The position numbers and the translations under genes were made by a program. Source: Rhodococcus sp. BP22 (GTDB taxonomy: Bacteria > Actinomycetota > Actinomycetes > Mycobacteriales > Mycobacteriaceae). Taken from it: a DNA stretch of 64,000 nucleotides. The notes beneath the pieces are model-generated. The model saw only the letters and a program-made list of their open reading frames with translations. It searched no databases and was not told the origin of the DNA. Location of the stretch: assembly GCF_014281965.1 (NCBI RefSeq), contig NZ_JACFTB010000002.1, forward strand, positions 496,001-560,000. The letters are read 5' to 3'. Shown here one piece after another: positions 41,963 through 52,621 of this stretch. Within the stretch, counting starts at the first letter, position 1, and every line of letters begins with the position of its first letter.

Positions 41963-42316
41963 TCACTGCCATTCGATGCGAAACGGCTGTTCCTCGATCT
42001 GTAGTGGCCAATTTCCCGGCCAATCGACTAGAGGGTCTGCGCGGAGTTCGTGTACCTCGGCGGGTATGGGTTTTGCGTCGAGTTCTATGCGGTCCCAAGT
42101 GGTGTCTTTCACTGAAACTCGTCGTGCGAACTCACGCAACTCAGGTGACGCATGTGGCGATTCGGCGAGGCGCGCAAGAAACCTTGCCGTGACGGTGTGA
42201 CGCGCGGTCGACGCCCCGATGGTGACACTGTCTGCGTGCCGACGTGCCGCATCGAGCCGGTTCAGCGAGTCGAGTATGCGATCTCGAGCAGCACTCATGG
42301 CTGCATCTTCGGTCAT
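41963..42316 (-). CDS. Small protein of unknown function coupled to the ESX-like gene
   Basis: The protein has 117 residues from ATG 42316, whose ATGA overlaps the preceding stop; ATG 42298 is a second option. It has an Ala/Arg-rich helical N-terminal half (SAARDRILDSLNRLDAARRH) and ends with PLQIEEQPFRIEWQ. No signal peptide or membrane segment is seen. Strict coupling to a WXG-like protein suggests an immunity, chaperone or accessory role, but nothing in the sequence identifies one. Confidence 0.6.
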   Translation of the reverse strand: MTEDAAMSAARDRILDSLNRLDAARRHADSVTIGASTARHTVTARFLARLAESPHASPELREFARRVSVKDTTWDRIELDAKPIPAEVHELRADPLVDWPGNWPLQIEEQPFRIEWQ

Positions 42317-43521
42317 GCGTCCTGCCAGGGTGCTGTGCCTTCTCCGACGGAGAACCTCTCGTCGGGCGTGAAGAGCACTGGGGTGATGTCGGCGGTCTTT
42401 CCGGTGTCGACTGCGGTTTGTCCTTTGTCGAGGAAGTCGGTCAGCGGGGTCAGATGCTGTTCGATGCTCCGGTCGATCTGACCGGTGGGATCGGCAATGG
42501 CTGCCAGGAACCGCCCGAAGTCGTCGACCACTTCCTCGATATTGCGGACAAGCTCCATGGTCAGATCCATAGCCTGCCAGCATATTTCTACTATCCGTTC
42601 GATCTGCCAGGCTGTTCCGAGGATGGGAATTTTCTTGGCAATGACTTTGATTGCGCCTCTACCTGAACCGACGTCTACTTCTGCTTCGAGTAGTTCGACG
42701 ATCTTGGCGATCACTGTCCTGACGGTCTCTCGTATTTTCTCGGCGATGGCCTCTGAAATGGCACTGACAGTGCGGCCACACGGACCTTCCCAGTACATTG
42801 CAGCCACTTGCCGCCCCGCATAGTCCGAGAAGGCTTGTGCTGCAAGCCCATTCCAGGATCCGTCGACCCGCCGCACCCCAACTTCGAACGACGATGCCGC
42901 AGATTCCATCGCGTTGCCGGCGATCTCGAATGCTTGTCCGAGACGACGGATTTCGTTCCAATTTCCGGTGACTGGAATGGTCGCGTCGTTCAGTGGACTC
43001 CAACCGGACAATGCGAAAATTGTGCGGTCGATTTCGCCGAGCCATCCGGCGGCTTCGTCGATCGTTTCGCGGATATCGTCGATGGCTGGGTTCGGAGCTG
43101 GATAGTCGATGCCGTCAGGTGACCCGTATTCGGCTGCGGAGGGGTACTTTTCGACGTTGCCCACAGCTGGGGTCTCGGATGTACCCGGTTGTGTGAGTGG
43201 AAACGGAAGCAGATCGGTGTGCGCATTGAGTGCGTCGTAGTTCTTCTGGTCCTGGTCGTCGTACAGCCACGCTGCCTTCTGCAGTTCGTTGCCGATATAG
43301 CTGCAATTGGCAGCGAGGTGGACATGGCGGCTTCGGGTGTACTCCTGGTACTCGGAGACGAACGGAGCGAGGCGTTGCAGAATCTGACCGGGGAGGCTGT
43401 CGTTCAGTCCGGCGTGTTCGACGATGTATCGATGGCTGGCCAAGGTGTCCGTCGCGATCCGGTCGGCCAGTTTGCCCATGCCTGCAATTTCACTGCTGTC
43501 CGTGTACAAGTCCTCGATCAC
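42313..43521 (-). CDS. WXG100/ESX-like secreted-protein candidate
   Basis: The 402-residue protein starts at GTG 43521, two bases past the preceding stop. It is largely helical with no signal peptide. Residues about 15-95 resemble an EspC/DUF2580-like or ESX N-terminal helix pair (MGKLADRIATDTLASHRYI). A second region near 190-230 holds SFEVGVRRVDGSWNGLAAQAF, with the W-N-G turn of WXG100 proteins. The hydrophobic stretch IKVIAKKIPILGTAWQIERIV follows. No known toxin motif is visible at the C-terminus. It belongs to a three-gene cassette wedged between rmlA and rmlB. Type VII secretion is an inference from fold cues only. Confidence 0.55.
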   Translation of the reverse strand: MIEDLYTDSSEIAGMGKLADRIATDTLASHRYIVEHAGLNDSLPGQILQRLAPFVSEYQEYTRSRHVHLAANCSYIGNELQKAAWLYDDQDQKNYDALNAHTDLLPFPLTQPGTSETPAVGNVEKYPSAAEYGSPDGIDYPAPNPAIDDIRETIDEAAGWLGEIDRTIFALSGWSPLNDATIPVTGNWNEIRRLGQAFEIAGNAMESAASSFEVGVRRVDGSWNGLAAQAFSDYAGRQVAAMYWEGPCGRTVSAISEAIAEKIRETVRTVIAKIVELLEAEVDVGSGRGAIKVIAKKIPILGTAWQIERIVEICWQAMDLTMELVRNIEEVVDDFGRFLAAIADPTGQIDRSIEQHLTPLTDFLDKGQTAVDTGKTADITPVLFTPDERFSVGEGTAPWQDA

Positions 43522-43524
43522 TAG

Positions 43525-45398
<1,874 letters not shown>

Positions 45399-46388
45399 TC
45401 ACGCCGTCGTGGCGTCGACCCTGGAGTGTTCGTGTACCAGTGCATTGCGCAGCACTCGGGATCCTGCGGCGGCAGCAATTACGCCGGCCGAAACCTCGCA
45501 GAGTGTGAAGACAAGACGCGAAACGAGCGCCAGCCCTAGTGCGACGCCTGCGTCCATGAAAGGCGACAGCGCCGCGACTACGACCGCCTCGCGGACGCCG
45601 ATCCCGGATGGGGCGACGATTACGAGCACGCCCGCACACATGCCGAGGGCAAGTGCGCCGATACACTGCACTAACCCGCCGAGATGGAATCCTGCTGAAC
45701 TGGACGCCAGAATCCACAGATGGACGCCATAGAGCACCCAACTGAGTCCGCACCATCCGAGTGCAAGCCCGATTTTGCGCATGGTGAGTTGTTTGGCCAG
45801 AGGGGCCTTGCGGAGCAGCTTCAACGCGAAGTTGACCAGTTTCGTAAGAATCGGTGGATAAGCGCAGATCAAAGCGATCGGTACAGCCACGATGACCAGA
45901 ATCGCGGCAAGGGTGCTTACTTGGAACAAAGCGGGCAGGCCGAGCAGGCCCACGACCAACGCCGACGTCGTACTCAGTCCAACAGTGACCAGTACAGCTG
46001 TGAAGGCGGCGGCGCGAGACACTCCGGCGCGTCGGGCCAGTTCGGTTTGTAGTACAAATGCCCAGACGCTACCCGGGAGGTATTTTCCCAACTGGCCCAC
46101 CAAATAGCATCGCGCGGCGTCGAAGGCGGGAATCGGATGCTCCAGCGCCCCGAGCGCATGTTGCCACGCCCGGACTGCGGCACCCATGCCGAGGAACACG
46201 AAGATTCCGGACGCGATCAGAGACCACCAATCGAGATCAGCGATCGTGCCCTTGACCTGAGACCATTGGGACTTCACTGCGAAGAAGATCGCAACAAAAA
46301 TTGCCACTGTGACCAGAAGTTGCAGAGCTTTGCCCAACAGAGCTTTGTTAGTCGACTGAGGCGGCGACGAGTCGGACGGAGTACTCAC
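45399..46388 (-). CDS. LPG_synthase_TM / UPF0104-family membrane protein
   Basis: The 329-residue protein starts at GTG 46388 and has seven or eight hydrophobic segments. Family cues are the early WWSLIASGIFVFLGMGAAVRAWQ, YLVGQLGKYLPGSVWAFVLQ (the conserved G-KY-PG motif) and APSGIGVREAVVVAALSP (PGGIGxxE-type motif). These are lysylphosphatidylglycerol-synthase/flippase-like membrane domains without a catalytic C-terminal domain, often found in glycan clusters where lipid or polyprenyl-linked flipping is suspected. It points toward the adjacent LpxA-like gene's cluster. Exact substrate unknown. Confidence 0.82.
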   Translation of the reverse strand: MSTPSDSSPPQSTNKALLGKALQLLVTVAIFVAIFFAVKSQWSQVKGTIADLDWWSLIASGIFVFLGMGAAVRAWQHALGALEHPIPAFDAARCYLVGQLGKYLPGSVWAFVLQTELARRAGVSRAAAFTAVLVTVGLSTTSALVVGLLGLPALFQVSTLAAILVIVAVPIALICAYPPILTKLVNFALKLLRKAPLAKQLTMRKIGLALGWCGLSWVLYGVHLWILASSSAGFHLGGLVQCIGALALGMCAGVLVIVAPSGIGVREAVVVAALSPFMDAGVALGLALVSRLVFTLCEVSAGVIAAAAGSRVLRNALVHEHSRVDATTA

Positions 46389-46486
46389 GTTGATCTCGCG
46401 TGCAATGCCGACATGGGTAATGAGGTTACCAACCCACGGAATTTTTCATGCCAGCAGTCGACCATCGCGTGCTCGATCGGCAAGGT

Positions 46487-47215
46487 CTAGGTGAGCAGTG
46501 GCTTGGCCGAGATCGGCAGCCACCGGCGATACGCCTCTGCTGTACTGTCCGACAAAAGGGACAAATCCGGAATTAGCTGGGAAGAATACGCTTCGGATAT
46601 CGCGTTGATATCAGGCTGTGGGTAGTTCTTCCGTCTCATTCCCACAACGTTTGCGCCGTGCATTGCTGCTGGATTCCCGACCACAGTTGCGAAAGGGGGA
46701 ATGTCTTTGGTGACGATGCCTCCCATGCCCACCATCGCGCCCTCCCCGATGACTCGTCGCTGGTGCACCGCGCTGTTCATACCCATATTGCTGCCTGGAC
46801 CTACAGTGACATGCCCTGCGAACGTGGTGCCGGGCGCTGCAACTGTTCCTGCGCCCAGCTGGCAGTCATGTTCTATGGAGACGCGATTCATGATGAAGGA
46901 ATCGGGACCGACTATGGTGCGGCGTTCGCTTCCTTTATGGACGGTGGACAGCTCGCGAATGACAGTGCGGGGCCCGATCTCGATACCGAAGCCCTCCCCG
47001 ACGGCATCGTACGAGGAGAAGTGTGGAAATCCGTATATCTCGGGAGGAGTGCCGAGAACGCAGTGGGCGCCGATCCAGCAGTCGTCACCGATGACGATCG
47101 GCCCGCTCAGAACGGCATAGGGGCCTACGGTGACTCGACTTCCTATAACCACGTCGTCGCCGACGACTGCGGTGGGGTGAATATGGCAATCCGACCCGAT
47201 ATTCATCCTCGACAC
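46487..47215 (-). CDS. LpxA-like left-handed beta-helix N/O-acyltransferase
   Basis: The 242-residue protein starts at GTG 47215, chosen because GGAGGG sits eight bases upstream, whereas ATG 47206 has none in range. Hexapeptide repeats (IHPTAVVGDDVVIGSRVTVG) form the helix. IGPRTVIRELSTVHKG, SIEHDCQLG with the LpxA-type catalytic His-Asp, GMNSAVHQRRVIGEG and VVGNPAAMHGANVVGMRRK align well with E. coli LpxA as recalled, followed by a C-terminal helical tail. LpxA enzymes acylate UDP-GlcNAc or, in some species, UDP-GlcNAc3N. Sited next to a sugar aminotransferase and dehydrogenase, it probably N-acylates an aminosugar nucleotide. Acyl length and acceptor are unknown. Confidence 0.85.
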   Translation of the reverse strand: MSRMNIGSDCHIHPTAVVGDDVVIGSRVTVGPYAVLSGPIVIGDDCWIGAHCVLGTPPEIYGFPHFSSYDAVGEGFGIEIGPRTVIRELSTVHKGSERRTIVGPDSFIMNRVSIEHDCQLGAGTVAAPGTTFAGHVTVGPGSNMGMNSAVHQRRVIGEGAMVGMGGIVTKDIPPFATVVGNPAAMHGANVVGMRRKNYPQPDINAISEAYSSQLIPDLSLLSDSTAEAYRRWLPISAKPLLT

Positions 47216-47389
47216 TGCAAATACCCTCCAAAGTCCGATCCGAGCAATAGTTCGTTCCGCGCGATGAAACGACCTTACGCGGGGCAGGTGCTGCGACGCT
47301 CACTTCGTGCTCCACGCTAGGGTCAGAGTCGACTTGGCCCGATATTCCACGCTATCGTCCGCACATCTTACGTACCGAGGGGAAATGTA

Positions 47390-48490
47390 GTGATCTCTAT
47401 TTCCAGTATCGAATTCGGCGAGGATGTGGAGCGCGAAGTTCTCGATACGCTCCGATCCGGAATGGTGGCGCAGGGTCCCAAGGTCAAGCGCTTCGAGGAT
47501 GGGTTCGCCGAATTGGTCGGCACACGCCACGCCGTCGCCGTCAACAACGGCACGACTGCGCTCATAGCGGCGCTTGCGGTGCACGATCTCAAACCCGGTG
47601 ATGAAGTGCTGACCAGCCCGTTCACATTCGTGGCCACGGTCAACGCGATTCTCGAGGCCGGAGCGACCGTTCGATTCGCCGATATCTCGGAATCGGACTT
47701 CAACATGGATCCTGCCGCGGCGAGTGCTGCTGTGACAGATCGAACCGCAGTGCTGATGCCCGTGCATCTCTTCGGGCAGGCTGCGGATATGGCTCGATTG
47801 GGGTCCGTCGCCGATGCGAGCGGATTGAGCATCATCGAGGATGCGGCCCAAGCACACGGGGCAACGTTCGACGGTCAGGGTGCGGGCAGCTTCGGGATGG
47901 GCTGCTTCTCCTTTTACGCCACCAAAAACCTCACTACGGCCGAGGGCGGGATGGTCACCACCGATAGTGACCACCTAGCCGATCGTTTGCGTGTACTGCG
48001 CAATCAGGGAATGCGTGCGCGCTACGAGTACGAAATGGTCGGTCAGAACTATCGGATGACGGATTTGCAAGCCAGCCTAGGGCTCCCACAACTGCGTGGG
48101 TATCTCGATCAAGTGGAACGGCGCCGGCGTAACGCGGACATGCTGGCGATGGGGTTGAAGGATGTTGCCGGTCTGCGAGTTCCGAGCGAGCTTCCGGGAC
48201 GCGGACATGTGTGGCACCAGTTCACTCTGCTCATCGACGAAGACAGTCCTGTAGATCGCAACGAACTGGCTGTTCGCTTGGCCGACAAGGGCGTCGGCAG
48301 CGGAATCTACTATCCGAGGACGGTATACGACTACGAGTGCTATCGGTCCCATCCCCGTGTTGTGATCGAAGAGACGCCGGTTGCGTCCTCGGTCGCAGCG
48401 CGGTGCCTGAGCATCCCGGTGCATGCCGCTCTCGAATCCGCAGATATCGATCAGATCGTCGCCTCCGTCCGCAACGCCTTGGAGGTCTGA
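47390..48490 (+). CDS. DegT/DnrJ/EryC1/StrS-family sugar aminotransferase
   Basis: The 366-residue PLP enzyme starts at GTG 47390 after GAGGGGAAA. It shows GTRHAVAVNNGTTALIAAL, TSPFTFVATVNAILEAGA, DIEDAAQAHGA-type IIEDAAQAHGATFDG and the PLP lysine in SFYATKNLTTAEGGM. NYRMTDLQASLGLPQL is also typical. It transfers an amino group from glutamate to a keto-sugar nucleotide. Divergent from the LpxA-like gene and 2 bp before the oxidoreductase, which would make its 3-keto substrate, so the pair resembles GnnB/GnnA or WbpE/WbpB. Confidence 0.9.
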   Translation: MISISSIEFGEDVEREVLDTLRSGMVAQGPKVKRFEDGFAELVGTRHAVAVNNGTTALIAALAVHDLKPGDEVLTSPFTFVATVNAILEAGATVRFADISESDFNMDPAAASAAVTDRTAVLMPVHLFGQAADMARLGSVADASGLSIIEDAAQAHGATFDGQGAGSFGMGCFSFYATKNLTTAEGGMVTTDSDHLADRLRVLRNQGMRARYEYEMVGQNYRMTDLQASLGLPQLRGYLDQVERRRRNADMLAMGLKDVAGLRVPSELPGRGHVWHQFTLLIDEDSPVDRNELAVRLADKGVGSGIYYPRTVYDYECYRSHPRVVIEETPVASSVAARCLSIPVHAALESADIDQIVASVRNALEV

Positions 48491-48492
48491 AT

Positions 48493-49464
48493 ATGAACGC
48501 CGTTCCGAAGATTGCATTGATCGGCTCAGGCCGTATGGGTTCGCTGCACGCCAGGGTGCTCGCTCAGTCCAATGATTGTGAACTGAGTCTGCTCGTAGAA
48601 CCACGGGAACAGCAGGGCAAGGAAATCGCCGATCGTTTCGGATGCCGCTGGGCCGAAGACTTCGAGGATTTGGCCGATATCGACGCCGTCGTCGTCGCCG
48701 CGGCCACTCCGACACACTACGATATCGCGGGACGAGTGCTCGACCTCGGTAAGCCAGTTCTGGTCGAAAAGCCTTTGGCTGCAACGTATGAGCAGAGTCG
48801 CGATCTCATCGAACGTTCCTCGGCGCAGGGAATTCCATTGATGTGTGGCCTGCTCGAGCGTTTCAATCCTGCAGTCCGAACTGCAAAGGAGTTCGTGGGG
48901 GAGGTATGGCAGGTCAACGGCATCAGGCATTCGCCATTTGTCCCGCGGATAACCACCGGGGTTGCGACCGACCTGTTGATTCATGACGTCGATTTGGCCA
49001 TTCACTTCGTTGGGTCGCAACCGAGCGTCGTTCGAGGCGACTTCGGGTTCTTCCATGAAACGTCCAAGGCCAACCGGTCCGAGGACTGTGCCGACACGAT
49101 CCTTCGTTTCGACTCAGGAGCGATCGCAACCATCTCGGCGAGCCGTGTGAGTCAGCGTAAAATCCGCCAGATCTCGCTTCTCGAAGCCGATCGTCTGATC
49201 GAGATCGACCTACTGCGACGCGACATAACAATCTATCGCCATGTCGACGAGGAACTACCGGCAGATCGAGATGGGTATCAGCAACAGACCATTATCGAGA
49301 TTCCGGCGATTCGGTACAGCGAGGAACCACTCGCCGCGCAGCTACGCAGCTTCCTCGCGTTAGTGGACGGCACCGGCGATGCCGACCGTGAGCGGGCGTC
49401 CGTTCTACCGGCTCACGGCGTTGTCGACGAGGTGACTTCATCGGCTTCCGTCCGAACCGCGTGA
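48493..49464 (+). CDS. Gfo/Idh/MocA-family sugar-nucleotide dehydrogenase
   Basis: The 323-residue protein starts at ATG 48493 with GGAGG eight bases upstream, inside the end of the aminotransferase gene. The Rossmann motif IALIGSGRMGSLHARVL and the catalytic VLVEKPLA lie at about residues 7-23 and 92-99; LLIHDVDLAIHFVG is the family His-Asp motif. It probably oxidises the C-3 hydroxyl of a UDP-aminosugar for the coupled aminotransferase. The last 52 bp overlap the convergent YfhO-like gene. Confidence 0.9.
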   Translation: MNAVPKIALIGSGRMGSLHARVLAQSNDCELSLLVEPREQQGKEIADRFGCRWAEDFEDLADIDAVVVAAATPTHYDIAGRVLDLGKPVLVEKPLAATYEQSRDLIERSSAQGIPLMCGLLERFNPAVRTAKEFVGEVWQVNGIRHSPFVPRITTGVATDLLIHDVDLAIHFVGSQPSVVRGDFGFFHETSKANRSEDCADTILRFDSGAIATISASRVSQRKIRQISLLEADRLIEIDLLRRDITIYRHVDEELPADRDGYQQQTIIEIPAIRYSEEPLAAQLRSFLALVDGTGDADRERASVLPAHGVVDEVTSSASVRTA

Positions 49465-51632
49465 TTCTGGCGTCGGCGCATTACCGAGTAGAGGATTGCC
49501 TGTGCCAGGGCGGCCGCCAATCCTAATGCAGCCAAACCGATTCCGAGGTTGCGTCCAGGGGGAGCGTACGTCAAGTCCAGGGAACTCCCACCCTCGGAAG
49601 TGGACGGAAGATCTACTTGGATAAGCCCCCCAGGCGTTGCGGTGATCGGTACTTCGGTGCCGTCCACGGTTGCCGTCCATCCCGGCCAGGCCAGCAGAGC
49701 GAACGTCGCAGTACCTGACCCGCTGTACTGCACGGTTTCGCTTGTATCGGTGGCAGCGGAATCGCCCTCAATGGTTACATCGGGTCCGACGGCCGACAGT
49801 CGTCCATCGGGCCAGGGCAATGGCGCATTCCGCCGCGCTACGGTGACACCTCGACTCTTGTCGATCGTCCACTCGTCAGGTGAGAACGAGTCGAATGCAT
49901 GGTAGCCGCCATATGGCCCACTGTTCTGGACGACGACAGTTTCGAGCTTCAACGCATCGAGCCAGCTCACGTCGGTTCCGGGCGCCGTGGCGTCTAGTCG
50001 CAGGACGGCATCCGGACAGGTCACTCCGCCGTAGTAGTTCAGGCAGAGGGCATTCACGAAGTCGCCGTAGCTGATTCCGGCGTAGCTGTTTATCGCGCGC
50101 ACTCCTGCGGGTTGCCAGGCATTACCGAAAAGCAGATCGCCCCACTGGCCAGTGGGGTCGTCTGGAGAGATGTATTTCGTATCGGCAACGACGAATGTAT
50201 TACCGGTGTAGCGGTTCTCGAATCGATCCTGCATGAATCCGATCTGGCGAGGGAAACGCCAGGGCGTCACGTTGTCGTTGCCCGGAAACCATGCAACCGT
50301 TTGCAGCGACAATATGGTCAGCGTTCCAAGGACTAGCCCTCCAACAACGCCTTTCGGGTATCGACAGGCCGACAAAATAACGATTGCGGTCAAGGCCGCA
50401 CATACCAGAAGTGACAGCGCGTGAATCCCGAGGTCTTCTGGCACGTTCGACCAAGACAGGTAGAACTGTGCCAACAGTAGGACTGCGCTGATCAGCGCCC
50501 GGACTTTGGCGCGATCGCGATAAAGCCCAGCACTCGCAGCGACCGCAAATGCGATGACTATCGGAAGTTGCCCGTATTCGATCAACCTTGCCGGCCAACG
50601 GAAGAGCCATAGGTTGGAGGGGCCGAGTAGCAGTACGAGATAGATGCCGAAGAAGACCAGAAGTGAAAGTCCTTGGCGTGTCAAGAACTTTAGTTCGGAC
50701 CACTTCAGCCAGGGGGCCAACGGGATGATGAACCACGCAAGAAAGCCGAGAGGGATAGTGGTGTAAGACGAACCGAACACCGATACAAGCGGTAGATTGC
50801 TGGGCGCGCTCAGGTTGAGCAAATCACCGAGATCTGGGCGCAGGGCGCCGTCGTTGGAGACACCGGATTGCGTTCGGACGGACACGCCGGTGGTGAATGC
50901 GAGTGGTAGATAGACGATCAGCGCCATGGCAAGTACGGCCGCACCGCTCCACACCATAGACAAAATTCGTGGGGCTCTGCCAGTGAAGATGCACTCCACT
51001 GCCACCGCCAGGTACACAACAGCAACACCAACAGCGCCGTAGGGGTTTCCTGTCGTCATCGCCAGTAGACCGAAAACGACGGATACGAGGGGATTCACCG
51101 TTCCACGGGCCGCTGCGCGCGTCGACCACCAAACATGGGGCAGCCACGCAAAGGCGATCAATCCCGATGCCCAACTTGATGCGTCGAAGTACAGCGTGTA
51201 ACCGGCGAACGGCATTGCGAAGCCTGCAACGAATGCCATGGACTGTCGTGCGCCGAACTGCCGCGCCAGTACATAGACGCCGACGGCCAGAATTGCCATG
51301 AACTGCATCTTGACCAGAGTGATTCCGATGGCAAGGTTCGGTATGAGTGCGATGACGACGGAATCTGTAAGCAGTACGGGGTTGTACGTGCCGTACAGGG
51401 CTTCGGCGGTGATGTTCCCGCCGGCCCACATCTCAGGGATCAAGGTCGGCCACGAACCGGCAAGAAGACGTTCGCCGATGGTGTGCCATGCCGGTGCGAA
51501 CGCTGCCGCACTGTCGTCCCAGTAGTAGAACCAGCGATTGGACAGCAACGGAATGGCGGCGGTGAGAGCCACGGCGAGCGCGAGAAGCATCGGTGGAGCA
51601 ACCCGTTTGGTCAGGGGAAGTGCAGTGTTCAC
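49413..51632 (-). CDS. YfhO-like polytopic membrane protein, putative GT-C glycosyltransferase
   Basis: The 739-residue protein is read from GTG 51632 (VNTALPLTKRVAPPML). An N-terminal membrane segment leads into an external loop, NRWFYYWDDSAAAFAPAW, with the acidic pair of GT-C enzymes and PEMWAGGNITAEALYG. About twelve membrane segments follow, then an extracytoplasmic beta-rich domain (LLAWPGWTATVDGTEVPIT, as in YfhO proteins) and one more membrane segment near the C-terminus. The C-terminal coding end overlaps the dehydrogenase gene tail to tail by 52 bp. It likely transfers a sugar from a polyprenyl-phosphate donor outside the membrane. Donor and acceptor unknown. Confidence 0.8.
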   Translation of the reverse strand: MNTALPLTKRVAPPMLLALAVALTAAIPLLSNRWFYYWDDSAAAFAPAWHTIGERLLAGSWPTLIPEMWAGGNITAEALYGTYNPVLLTDSVVIALIPNLAIGITLVKMQFMAILAVGVYVLARQFGARQSMAFVAGFAMPFAGYTLYFDASSWASGLIAFAWLPHVWWSTRAAARGTVNPLVSVVFGLLAMTTGNPYGAVGVAVVYLAVAVECIFTGRAPRILSMVWSGAAVLAMALIVYLPLAFTTGVSVRTQSGVSNDGALRPDLGDLLNLSAPSNLPLVSVFGSSYTTIPLGFLAWFIIPLAPWLKWSELKFLTRQGLSLLVFFGIYLVLLLGPSNLWLFRWPARLIEYGQLPIVIAFAVAASAGLYRDRAKVRALISAVLLLAQFYLSWSNVPEDLGIHALSLLVCAALTAIVILSACRYPKGVVGGLVLGTLTILSLQTVAWFPGNDNVTPWRFPRQIGFMQDRFENRYTGNTFVVADTKYISPDDPTGQWGDLLFGNAWQPAGVRAINSYAGISYGDFVNALCLNYYGGVTCPDAVLRLDATAPGTDVSWLDALKLETVVVQNSGPYGGYHAFDSFSPDEWTIDKSRGVTVARRNAPLPWPDGRLSAVGPDVTIEGDSAATDTSETVQYSGSGTATFALLAWPGWTATVDGTEVPITATPGGLIQVDLPSTSEGGSSLDLTYAPPGRNLGIGLAALGLAAALAQAILYSVMRRRQNHAVRTEADEVTSSTTP

Positions 51633-51734
51633 GAGACGCCTTCGTCGATGGTTGTTGCCTGGAACTGGTGCGCTTCGATGCAGCGTAGTATTTCCGCTGA
51701 CCATCCAACCGTGGTGGGTTGAAGGAGTTGTTCG

Positions 51735-52514
51735 GTGGGTACGTCTGCACCCCTTCCCGAGGGGAAGTCTCAGCTCGATTTGTCGATCGTCATCCCCGCC
51801 CACAATTCTGGACGGGTCCTGGAAGTCACGGTCGGGCGCTTCGGCGATTACCTCACCGGGATACCGGCCGAGATCATTGTGGTGGAGAACGGGTCCACCG
51901 ACGACACCGCACTAATCTGCCGCCGACTGGAGCAGGAGTGGAACCATCCAACGGTCGCTCTGCGACTGTTCACCAGCGACAAAGGAATGGGCAACGCGCT
52001 CCGGGTCGGCTCGTCGAACAGTCGCGGTGCTCAGGTACTGCTCACCGCGGACGATCTTCCGTTCGGCTTCGACGATCTCGACGCGGCACGAGTACTCACC
52101 GAGAGCATGGGGCACGCGCCGCTGCTCATGATCGGGTCCAAGGGACATCCGGAGTCCGTGATCGACCGCGGACCGATGCGATCGACGATGACGCGAGGCT
52201 TCTCGATTCTTCGCCGCCTGATTCTCGGCACCCGCGCCAAAGACCCGCAGGGGACGTTCCTGATCGACGGGGAACTGCTGAGATCACTCGTCGGTTCTCT
52301 CGCCGAACCTGGTTTTCTGTTCACTACCGAGCTCGATTACGCGTTGGAGTTGGCTGGTATCGAGCCCGTCGAACTCCCTGTGCGGTTGTCCGATTCACAC
52401 CGCGATCAGCCCAGTCGAGTGGCCGGCGGCGATGTCCTGGCGATGGCACGTGGACTGCTGTCCCTTCGTGGGCGCAAGGACGAACTGAAGGCCGCGGCTA
52501 CCGCTGGTTTGTGA
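51735..52514 (+). CDS. GT2 family (DPM1-like) glycosyltransferase
   Basis: The 259-residue cytosolic protein starts at GTG 51735 with GAAGGAG about seven bases upstream. It has LSIVIPAHNSGRVLEVTV, VVENGSTDDTA, LLTADDLPFGFDD (metal site) and KDPQGTFLIDGELL, the layout of dolichol/polyprenol-phosphate sugar synthases. No C-terminal membrane segments are present. It could charge a polyprenyl phosphate with the sugar used by the neighbouring YfhO-like protein; this link is inferred. It is divergent from that gene. Confidence 0.83.
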   Translation: MGTSAPLPEGKSQLDLSIVIPAHNSGRVLEVTVGRFGDYLTGIPAEIIVVENGSTDDTALICRRLEQEWNHPTVALRLFTSDKGMGNALRVGSSNSRGAQVLLTADDLPFGFDDLDAARVLTESMGHAPLLMIGSKGHPESVIDRGPMRSTMTRGFSILRRLILGTRAKDPQGTFLIDGELLRSLVGSLAEPGFLFTTELDYALELAGIEPVELPVRLSDSHRDQPSRVAGGDVLAMARGLLSLRGRKDELKAAATAGL

Positions 52515-52621
52515 GTCCCGCGGCGCGATGAAGGTAGGACGTGTGTCCGTTGATAGCCTGGGCAACGGTCGGACTGCGCCGATTGCGCAGCCCAGCACAG
52601 CTTTGAAAGGTAGTCGACTGT

